This document shows positions 43,301 to 55,300 of a stretch of 64,000 nucleotides of DNA, in pieces. The notes beneath the pieces were generated by a model. It worked only from the letters and a program-made list of their open reading frames with translations. It searched no databases and was not told the origin of the DNA. The DNA comes from Liolophura sinensis (lineage: Eukaryota > Mollusca > Polyplacophora > Chitonida > Chitonidae). The DNA lies in NCBI RefSeq assembly GCF_032854445.1, contig NC_088304.1, positions 14,025,704 through 14,089,703 on the forward strand, read 5' to 3'. A program made the translations under genes and the position numbers. Each line of letters starts with the position of its first letter. Position 1 is the first letter of the stretch.

Positions 43301-46300
43301 TACTTTATTCTGTGTTGTAGAGTCCATCAATCACAATTATCGGGATATTTAACACTTTATTCTGTGTTGTAGAGTCCATCAATCACAATCATCGGGATAT
43401 TTAACACTTTATTCTGTGTTGTAGAGTCCATCAATCACAATCATCGGGATATTTAACACTTTATTCTGTGTTGTAAATTCATCAATCACAATCATCAGGA
43501 TATTTAACATTTTATTCTGTGTTGTAGAGTTTATCAATCACAATCATCGGGATATTTAACACTTTATTCTGTGTTGTAGATCCATCAATCACAATTATCA
43601 GGATATTTAAGACTTTATTCTGTGTTGTAGAGCCCATCAGTCACAATGAGCAGGATGTTTAACACTTTATCCTGTGTTAAAGAGTCCATCAATCACAACC
43701 ATCGGGATATTTAACACTTTATTCTGTGTTGTAGAGTCCATCAATCACAATCATCGGGATGTTTAGCACTTTATTCTGTGTTGTAGATCCATCAATCACA
43801 ATTATCAGGATATTTAAGACTTTATTCTGTGTTGTAGAGCCCATCAGTCACAATGAGCAGGATGTTTAACACTTTATCCTGTGTTAAAGAGTCCATCAAT
43901 CACAACCATCGGGATATTTAACACTTTATTCTGTGTTGTAGAGTCCACCAATCACAATCATCGGGATATTTAAAACTTTATCCTGTGTTGTAGAGTCCAT
44001 CAATCACAATTATCTGGAAGTTTAGCATTTTATTTTGTGTTGTAGAGTCCATCAATCACAATCTTCGGGATGTTTAGCACTTTATCCTGTGTTGTAGAGT
44101 CCACCAATCACAATCATCGGGATATTTAAAACTTTATCCTGTGTTGTAGAGTCCATCAATCACAATTATCTGGAAGTTTAGCATTTTATTTTGTGTTGTA
44201 GAGTCCATCAATCACAATCTTCGGGATGTTTAGCACTTTATCCTGTGTTGTAGAGTCCATCAGTCACAATCATCGGGATGTTTAGCACTTTATCCTGTGT
44301 TGTAGAGTCCATCAGTCACAATCATCGGGATATTTAGTACTTTATTCTGTGTTGTAAATTCATCAATCACAATCATCAGGATATGTAACATTTTATCCTG
44401 TGTTGTAGAGTCCATCAATCACAATCATCAGGATGTTTAACACTTTTTTTTGTGTTGTAGAGTCCATCAATCACAATCATCGGGATATTTAACACTTTAT
44501 TCCGTGTTGTAGATCCATCAATCACAATTATCAGGATATTTAAGACTTTATTCTGTGTTGTAGAGCCCATCAGTCACAATGAGCAGGATGTTTAACACTT
44601 TATCCTGTGTTAAAGAGTCCATCAATCACAACCATCGGGATATTTAACACTTTATTCTGTGTTGTAGAGTCCACCAATCACAATCATCGGGATATTTAAA
44701 ACTTTATTCTGTGTTGTAGAGTCCATCAATCACAATTATCTGGAAGTTTAGCATTTTATTTTGTGTTGTAGAGTCCATCAATCACAATCTTCGGGATGTT
44801 TAGCACTTTATCCTGTGTTGTAGAGTCCATCAGTCACAATCATCGGGATGTTTAGCACTTTATCCTGTGTTGTAGAGTCCATCAGTCACAATCATCGGGA
44901 TATTTAGTACTTTATTCTGTGTTGTAAATTCATCAATCACAATCATCAGGATATTTAACATTTTATCCTGTGTTGTAGAGTCCATCAATCACAATCATCA
45001 GGATGTTTAACACTTTATTCTGTGTTGTAGAGTCCATCAATCACAATCATCGGGATATTTAACACTTTATTCTGTGTTGTAGATCCATCATTCACAATTA
45101 TCAGGATATTTAAGACTTTATTCTGTGTTGTAGAGCCCATCAGTCACAATGAGCAGGATGTTTAACCCTTTATCCTGTGTTAAAGAGTCCATCAATCACA
45201 ACCATCGGGATATTTAACACTTTATTCTGTGTTGTAGAGTCCACCAATCACAATCATCGGGATATTTAAAACTTTATCCTGTGTTGTAGAGTCCATCAAT
45301 CACAATTATCTGGAAGTTTAGCATTTTATTTTGTGTTGTAGAGTCCATCAATCACAATCTTCGGGATGTTTAGCACTTTATCCTGTGTTGTAGAGTCCAC
45401 CAATCACAATCATCGGGATATTTAGTACTTTATTCTGTGTTGTAGAGTCCATCAATCACAATCATCAGGATATTTAACACTTTATTCCGTGTTGTAGAGT
45501 TCATCAATCACAATCATCGGGATATTTAACACTTTATTCTGTGTTGTAAATTCATCAATCACAATCATCAGGATATTTAACATTTTATTCTGTGTTGTAG
45601 AGTCCATCAATCACAATCATCGGGATATTTAACACTTTATTCTGTGTTGTAGAGTCCATCAATCACAATCATCAGGATGTTTAGCACTTTATCCTGTGTT
45701 GTAGAGTTTATCAATCACAATCATCGGGATATTTAACACTTTATTCCGTGTTGTAGAGTCCATCAATCACAACCATCGGGATATTTAACACTTTATTCCG
45801 TGTTGTAGAGTCCATCAATCACAATTATCGGGATATTTAACACTTTATTCTGTGTTGTAGAGTCCATCAATCACAATCATCGGGATATTTAACACTTTAT
45901 TCTGTGTTGTAGAGTCCATCAATCACAATCATCAGGATGTTTAACACTTTATTCTGTGTTGTAGAGTCCATCAATCACAATCATCGGGATATTTAACACT
46001 TTATTCTGTGTTGTAGAGTCCAACAATAACAATCATTGGGGTATTCAGCATCGTGTCTGCCGCTGAGCGTTGGGGTCTTCATAAACGGATGGCGTTGAGA
46101 ATACTCACCCTGTTCGGAACAAAGCCTCACTGGTTTGTACCGGTTCACGTGAAAAAGTTTCATTTCTTTAAAATGAAAGAAAACTGAAACATGACGAAAT
46201 GTCAGATTAACGGCTGAAAACCACTACTAAAAACGTGTCGAAAACCTGTCATTTATTTAAAAAAAAAAAGAGAATCGAATGCATTCAAATCCTATGGTGA

Positions 46301-49300
46301 GCTCTATGAACCTATGTTTAGTTGGTGTTTAGATACTCTGACGCCACAAGAAGGTTTTCCCACTCTAAACACATCTTTCATTTTTGGAATAGCACTTAGT
46401 TCCCACAAGATTGCAGAGAATCTTGTCACTGGCGATATGGCAATAGGCAAACTGACAAAAGGCCGTATTTCACTAATAGCCCGCTATCATACTGTCGTCG
46501 GTGATCTGGTTGTACTCTCCATGCTATGGGTCTTTTACTACTTCATTAAAGACAAGACAACGGATGTTAAAACCAAGGCGACAACACAGTGTGATCGATA
46601 GTTGGCAAATGATCACACGTAACCAAATGAAATTAGATGAATTTTCAACTTACTGTAAGAAAACATAATATGATGTTAAATGTCACATATTTGTATTTTT
46701 TAGAGTGTATGTTTTCACTTTGTGTTATGCAGGCTGATATTTGGGATGTTGGTGTGCACATCGATTCTCTCTGTATTCATAACGGCCGGTGTCGCTGTTT
46801 TGATGATACCGATTGTCCACAGCGTTGTGGACAAACTGAAGAACGTGGAACACACTAAAGGTAACAGTCCGATATTGTTATGACGTTAGATTTGACAAAA
46901 AGTTTGTTCTCCAATGCAGTGACAAATTTTCACGGCGATCACATCAGGCTTTGAAATGAAGCTCGCTCTGACGTTGGTTTGGGACCATCTTTGGCCGCGC
47001 CAAATCAAACGTCAGAGCAATCTCGGACTCTGAACGTGTTGGTTCTCTTGGTTGTTCCATGGTTATAAATTGAAAGATGGACGTTCATGCTTATAAATGA
47101 CAGTCCATTAATCTTTATATTCGTCTAATTCTGTGAGAATTGTGGTTTTGATGGTGACTTTCGAAAAGTCGCGTAACTTCAACATGTTCTTTGTATGCTA
47201 CTTTCCGTTTCAGATATAGAGATGCAAAGTGCCGAGAACAATTCTGAACATGGGACAGAAATCAGCGACGATGGGAAAATAAAGTATATTGACATTTAAC
47301 CATTCAGGCCAATACATAAAGCCATTTTACTTTCGGAAAAGGTTTAGAGTCCCAAACAGTTGAGCGCCAGTTGAGCGCCCAAACTAATCAAGCTGTATTA
47401 AAACTAACAAGTAAATTGAATAAAAGTATAATGTTATGAAGGTTTTCTTAAAGTTATTTTTCATTCACAGACTTCAAAGCTCTCAGAAAGGCCTATCATT
47501 TTTAATTACATTTTATGTCAATTCTTTATGCACTGTACCATGTCATTTTAAAATGTGGGATCGGAACGTAAAATTTTTTACTTGATATAGCCCAGCTATT
47601 TAGCCTGCACTGAATTTTTTCACCACAATTTCTCCATTTCATCTTAATAATATTCCTGAATGTGTCCTTAAAACGCCATTCAAAAAAAAAGGAAATTAAT
47701 TAAATTAATTTATTTTTCAAACTTAGAGTAAAATACAACCCATGCTTTTTTCATCCCACCCCCAGTGGGTCAAATTAAAAATCTGAAGAGTGGCCCTTAT
47801 GACGGCCTAAATTTCAGGCAAATCTCATTTTGCCACATGTTTACTTTTTAGCAGTCAGTTCATCCTTACCTAATACAATCACTTCTGATATAAGTACTAA
47901 AAAAGTAACTACGGAAAGTTTCATTTTCAAGCAGGAACGTAATATTTAAAGCGTGATCATTACTGATTATAATTTTTGAGGTGTCGTATAAGTTGCCTGT
48001 AAAGCCTTTTCACTTATCAACGTGCACCTGTCGTGTGATGAATAGTACATATAACATTGTTTCCTTGTTATTTCAGCCGGGAACATCGAGATGAGGTTAA
48101 CCGCCTGTTTAAAGCATTCAGCCTCTGCATCTGTTACGGGACGGCAATCGGCTCCTCGGTCCTACTAACAGGAGGTCCACCCAATTTGGTAACCTTCAGC
48201 TTGACAGAAGAGTAAGTGATTGTATGTTAAATATAATGGCAACACAGCAGTTTGAGTAATTCCAGATCAGTGGCGTCTAATAAATTACTATTAACGCCCT
48301 ATCTTTTTTCACAATTCTGCTTAAGATATGCATGGTGCTAGGGGGCGTGCATTTTGTTACTATTTATGCATTTACATGAAAAAGTTAGAATAAAACCCTG
48401 AGTGAGGTAAATTGAAAAACGGCTGTATTTCACCGGTTACCTGACACCATTTGCCGACTATCACACTATCATAGCTATCATTCTCTATGCTATACATCTT
48501 CAATTATAGCCTTTCTGTTTATCAAATGTAACAATAACATAGTATTTTCTATGACCAGTGATACGCAGTAACATTCCGTATCTTACTTTGCCTTGGTTTT
48601 AAATCTCTTTTTGATTTGATTTAACCATCATATTGCTTTGGTATAAATCATTCTTGTCAACGCTCTCACGTTTTGAGTCAGCACTCCTATTCAGCCTTGG
48701 ACTGACTCATTTCAATGCGCTTGAACTTACTTTACCTCAGTTTTATGTCTCATTTTACCTGTATTTTATATCTCTCTTTGCCTCTGTTTTATATCTCAAT
48801 TTGCCTCTATTTTATGTCTCAACTTGCCTCTATTTATATCTCAGTTTGCCTCTATTTAATATCTCTCTTTGCCTCTATTTTATATCTCAATTTTGCCTCT
48901 GTTTTATATCTCAGTTTGTCCCTATTTTATGTCTCAATTGGCCTCTGTTTATATCTCAATTGGCCTCTATTTTATATCTCAATTTGCCTCTGTTTTATAT
49001 CTCAGTTTGCCTCTGTTTTATATCTCAATTTGCCTCTATTTTACCTCTGTGTTATATCTCAAGTTGGTGTATCCCTCTTTCCTTCGGTTTGAATCACAGT
49101 GCTGTGGTATCACTCGTTCTCGTCTAAGCTTTCTTGTTTTGAGTTAACTCTCCCATACAGGCCTTGGTTGAACTCATTTTACTGTGCTTGAACTCGCTTT
49201 ACCTAAGTTTTATGTCTTACGTTGCCTTGAATTTATATCTCATTTTGCTCCGGTTTGTCCCCCTTTCCTTCGGTTTGAATCAATGTGCTTTGGTATAGCT

Positions 49301-52300
49301 CATAATGGTATACACTTTCTTGTTTTGGGTCAACTCGCCATAGATATGGGCCTTGCTTTGACTTCTTTTATTGTGCTGGTCTATCACTTAGCCTTTTTTC
49401 TATCTCATTTTGCTCTGCTCTATCCCTCCTTCCTTCGGTGTCGGCGCATTGTTTTAGTATACATGTAACCCATTTTTGTCTAAACTTGCTTGTTATGCGT
49501 CAACTCACCCATATACACTCCAAAAATTATTCTGTTAATTTTAGCAGAAAGTCTGTTGTCTGAGTGATGCTAAAATGTATCCTGTTATTATAACACAATA
49601 TTCTGTTATATTCAACATGGTATCCTGTTAGTCTAATAGAATAGTCTAATGTCGAATTATTTGAATATGTGTGTTGTGTTTAACAGAACAATCTGCTGCA
49701 ATAACAGAATATATTCTAGTATCACGTCATCAACAAGCTCTCTGTTAAAATTAACAGATTAATTTTTTGAGTGTACTTATAGACCCTAATGTAAGCTCTT
49801 CATTGTACTTTTCCCTCGCAGGTTTTACAGCCAGTATGGCTTACCCTCCAAGCTGACCTTTCTGGGATGGTTTATTTACGCAGCCCCAGTGTCTGTAATC
49901 GTCGTTTTACTAACCTGGGTATGGCTCGTCATATTGTTTCTGCGAGGAAGGTAAATAAATCAAAGACTTATCCAGCCATTCATAATATACGAACCAAAAT
50001 TTCCTGTGGTAAAATGTTGAATTCAAGAATGTTAGTTTTCGGTCTGAATTTATGAAAAAATATCTAAATCCTAAGATATAATTAGAAAACTATTGCGGAA
50101 GTCGACGCCTTGATAATTACTGTTTAGTAATTAATTGTAGCTTAAGGTCTTTAATGAAATTGTAACTCGTCCCTTGTTCAGTCTGAAGATATAAAATCAG
50201 TAATAAATGTAAAATTTATTTTATTTATTAAATTGACTGGTAATAAATTTTTGTGTGACCAGATATCAATAGTCTAATATCACACCTCAATTATTCCATC
50301 ATCTATGTTCACAGAGGCCTGTTTCGTCGCTCAGTGAACACAGAGGAAATGAAGCAAGCAGAAGAACGCGTTAAGGAGCATTTGAATCAAGAATACAAGA
50401 ACATAGGTCCTTGGAGGTAAATGATCTTAGCAATCTAGATAACAAGAAAGTATCTGTTATTCCTCTCTTTATCCCCATTTCTTATCTATCTATTTATTTA
50501 TTTATTTTTATAATATGGATGTTGCTTTACGCTGTGCGGGAAGAAAATGCACTCATTAAAACGACATAAAAACATTAAAACAACCATCCAACTGGCCAAA
50601 AATCTCCCACACCTTGCCAGGCTTTTAACAAATTTACTGACTTCAAAACATGACCATACCAGCGACTGCTGTATTCGAACTCTCGACGTCAGAGGCCAAT
50701 GGCTAGTGATCTGATAACATGCAAATGTAGGCCTGGTCATCGTTTCGCGGCCTCCATGGCCTATCACCAATGCTGTCGCTGTAAGTCCGAGTCCAGCATG
50801 GAAAGGTCTGCCAGCAACCTGCGGTTGGTCGTGGGTGTCCTTCGGCCTCTCCCTAACTTTCTCTCGCTAAAATGTTGGCCGCCGTCGTATTAGTCAAATC
50901 TTCTTGAGAAAAACACCAATCAAATAAATAAATATTACTCTCTGACCGTACGCGGGAAGGTCGTTCAGCAACCTTCTGCTGGTCGTGGGTTTCCCGCGAA
51001 CTCTCCTTGACTTCCACCTGCTATAATGTTGGCCGTCATCTTATAAATGAAATATTTTTGAATAGGGCGTAAACACCAATAAAATAAAATAAAATTAATA
51101 GTATTACAGTACCTAGTTAACACGTGTAGTAACAAATATGCTATACGTTTAGGACTACTCGGCCATCGAGACTCTTACACCGTATACCATGTTACCGTAT
51201 GTTCTTGTACGAAAATCTATACCGTTTTCTTTCCCTCACTGGATACAACGTAAATGTACAGGTAGATAGACAAGCTGTTTCAACAGCCAGGCCATGTTAA
51301 ATAGTGAAGAAGCCTAAGGAACATGACTGTATTACCATCCAGTAAGAGCTTCCAGTAACCTGCAGATGGTCGTGGGTTTCGCCTGGGTTCTGTAAGGTTT
51401 CCTCCCACCATAATGTTGGCCACCGCCATATAACTTAAATATTCTTGAGCACAGAGTAAAACTTAAATCTAATAGTTGAACCGTATTGCAAATTAGAACT
51501 CAGTTTTTTGTGCAGTCTCGAAGTTACTTGAAGGATGAATATTTTTGTTTTGGAACAATGTGTTTGTTAGAATGTAACTGTTGTAACGTAATTTTCTTCA
51601 CAGTTACCCTGAGAAAGTGGTCGTTATGCTAACGGTGATTTTGGTAATCTTGTTCCTGACGGAAGACCTGTACTTTGTCCCCGGATGGGATTCACTCTTC
51701 AAGAAAGGGTATTCACAATAATATATTCATTGGTATTCTTTGTTGAGTTCAATAACAACGCTGCAGTTTTACAACCATAGGTTTTCAAAGAAGGCAAAAA
51801 AAAAAAAAAAAAAAAAGCAACAGCTTTTATTGAAATCACGAACTTTTGAACAAAAGAACATTCGGCATACCCTAACCATTTTCAGTAGAAAAAACACCAA
51901 TTCTCTCTTCAATAAACACAATTCTTTGCAGTTTCGGATCAACCTGTGCAGACAGTGTTGTTGTTTCTGTTGAGGGGGATGAGGTGGTAGAGGAATTGGG
52001 TATCGAATTTTTTTCAAGTGTCGAGACGTCTATAATGAACTATACGTAAGCGAGGAAGAGGCTGTATTGTGATTTGACTACATAAAATCACGTTAAATTA
52101 ATGAAGAAAATATACTTTTAATTGATTTGCTATTATGATAAAAGATAGAACAAATTCCTATACCACAGATATGTTGGAAGTCCCGCTCCGGTTTGTTTGA
52201 TTACGGCGCTGCTGTTTATTATTCCCGCCAAATCTCCAAGACAAATTCTACGTCGCGACGATAAGGGTAAGTGGGGTGGTAAGTTAAAAGATTTTACACA

Positions 52301-55300
52301 TCTGATAAACAGTTTCATTTCATGATAAATGAATAAAAGTACTTAAAAAAATCAATAGGGAAGTTTCGAATTGGAACTGTTCTCGTCAAAGGTAAAAAGT
52401 CTTACTGTGTCATATGATTTGTGAAAAATATTTGGCAACCTTTTCTGCCTTCACCACTAAAAGAGTTCCAACTCGAAACTCCCATACTCTTGCCTTCCTT
52501 GATGGTAGTGGGAAGATTCGAAATCTTTCCCCAGGTAGGCGTGGCCTATTCATGAATATTAATGAAATACGCCATCACTGGATATATGTTTTTAAGGTTA
52601 GCTTTACACGTGTTTCGTGTTTGCCTGGAGAAAGAATCGCAATATTACCGCTACCTTCCCTGACATTGGATTGTGTTTTCCGTAAGGTTTGAATGTGTAT
52701 ATATAGTCCAGATACGCGCGTCCAGCCTGTGTCTTAGATTTAATTAAACCTTCTCTCTTGATTATTCACGAATAGCTACATTTAGCAGAGGTTGTTAACC
52801 GTTTAATTTTAAACCAAAAATAACTGGATTTGCAAAGCAGTGAGGTAATGTTAAATATAACTACTGGCAATAAATCAATGGAAGTGAAAAATAATAAATT
52901 TCACAATGTGGTTATAATTATGGTGAGTTATGGTCAGTTCATGCTGGCTTCCTTTGTGATCCTATGTGGGCTTTTTCTTTCTTTCTTTGATTGGTATTTC
53001 ACGCCGTACTCAAGAATATTTTACTTATACGACGGCGGCCAGCATTATGGTGGGTCGAAACCGGGCACAGTCCGGGGAAAACCCACGACTATCCGCAGAT
53101 TGCTGGTGGTCTTTCCCACGTACGGCTGGAGGCGAACCCAGCATGAGCTGGACTTGAACTCACAGGGACAAAATTGCTGAGAGGCTCCTGAGTCATTGCG
53201 CTGCACCAGCGCGCTAACCAACTGAGCCACGGAGGTCCCTATCCTAAGTGGGAAAGTCTTCAGCAACCTACGGGTGGTCATTGGTTTCCCCGAGTTCTGC
53301 TGGGTTTTCTCCCACAATAATGCGGGCCGCCGTCGTATAACTGGAATATTCTTGAGTGTAGGGCAATGAACTCCGGTGAACTAAATAAATGAAGCAATGT
53401 GTTTATGCAATTAGTGGCAGTAAATCGATGAGTATGACCCGAAAAACATGATGCTGGCACAATTCCAATCTTGTATACAGCCAGGTAGACACATTATGCG
53501 AAGATTCTGTTGAGCACAGAATCCAGCAAATTGTTTTTACTTCAGATGCCTGTTTTCAAGTATTCTTCTATTTCAGACTGTGAAGACTCAAAATTTGCTG
53601 CCCTGTTAACATGGAAATGCATGTTAGCTACATTTCCATGGGGTATTGTACTTATCATTGGAGCAGCGTTTTCACTTGTGAAGGCGTGCAAGGTACTTAT
53701 TATTAAGTGGCAATAAGCCAGCTGTTTAGGCTGCGCACGACCGGAAGTCCATCACTGGTAGACAAACAATCCTTCGTGGCCATGACAAAAGCATGGTAAC
53801 CGTATGCGGTCACACACAATACAGCCCATTTCGTGTATTTTATGTGTGACATGTGAGGCTGTACATGCGCTTTAGGGCTGTTTCAAGTGGAAAACCCAGA
53901 CAAAAACACACAAAAAACTAGAACCTAGCTCTATACTGAAGCCTACAATGTCAGTAGATGCACAGGAATGACCATGTACTTTTACTTATCTACGGTGTGA
54001 GGCGTTCTGATCATGCGCAGTTATGCACAACTCAAAACCGCTGTCTGACTTATACAGCCTTAATAAGTGGCAGAACAGCGTAAATCACCAATGAAATAAA
54101 TAAATACATAAATATTTAGAAGCACATTTGCAAAAATAACCGTTATTTTTTTAGCTCTGAGTGACACCATATAAAACCTACGGATTCTAATGTATTGACA
54201 GGCATTTTGCTACTTCTTTCCCATTTTAAACGTTCGCTCCATGTTTGTCTGTAGCAGCTTTATAGCCCCTAACTATCTTTCTCTTAAAATGGACATGGCT
54301 GGATTTCTTTATATTGTCTTTATTTTTATGCATGTTTTAACACTTATGGATATCATTATTTTCGACAAAAAATATATAGTTATGCAGTATTGACCTATAT
54401 GCCATCGATGACGTCACCGATGACGTGCCTCTCGTGTTTTGTGACTTTAGGTATCAGGGTTGACGGGAATGATTGCCGGGCAGTTTGAGTTGCTTGTTGA
54501 CCTTGAGCCCTGGGTGATCACCCTTGTGATAACTGTGGTGACCAGCTTATTGACGGAGTTCATCAGCAATTCGGCTACCATCATCCTGTTACTCCCCATC
54601 GTTGGTCAAATTGTAGGTATATTTAAGGGCAAAAGAAAACACTCAGATAAAGTATATATCAGATTAAAGAGCTTTAAATACTGTCCAAGAAAATAGTGGT
54701 CTGTATAGTTACAGAGTGTGTGACGTCACATCTAAACTTTCGACAAACGCATTCGTAGATTTGCATGCGTTTTGAATGATAAAATCTAGCGGTCTATGTG
54801 TGTCAAGTGGCAAAAACCAGACGCAACATCACTGGCTCCAATATTGTCAGAAAATGACTTTAAATGAATTTTACTAGGTTGAAAAAATTCTAAAAACATC
54901 GGTCGAATCTTTTACTTTTTTTTTGAACAGTGTTTATTGGTCGTTCATCATGTTCATTTGGATTGCACTTCATGTTAGTGTTTTCTTTGCTTTTAACAAT
55001 TTCGCACACGAACAGACCGACATGGATTTACAGGCACGGTAACAATGCCAGACATTAACAGATGTCATCTTATATTTATTCATTTATTTAATTGGTGTTT
55101 TATACCGTACTCAGTAAGATCTCACTTATACGACGGCAGCCAGCATTATGGGGTGAGGAAGCGGGCATAGCCCCGGGAAACCCATGACGATCCGCAGATT
55201 GCTGAGAGACCTTCCCACGTGTGGCCTGAGAGGAAGCCAGCATGGGCTGGACTTAACTCACAGCATTGGTGAGATGCTCCTGGGTCATTTGAGCGGAACT

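Noticed and set aside
41985-46016. CRISPR-like regular repeat
   Set aside because: Units are head to tail with no spacers, the genome is eukaryotic, and the unit derives from an exon edge.
48633-49127. Hydrophobic open frames resembling membrane proteins
   Set aside because: They are translations of the 23-bp pyrimidine-rich intron repeat.
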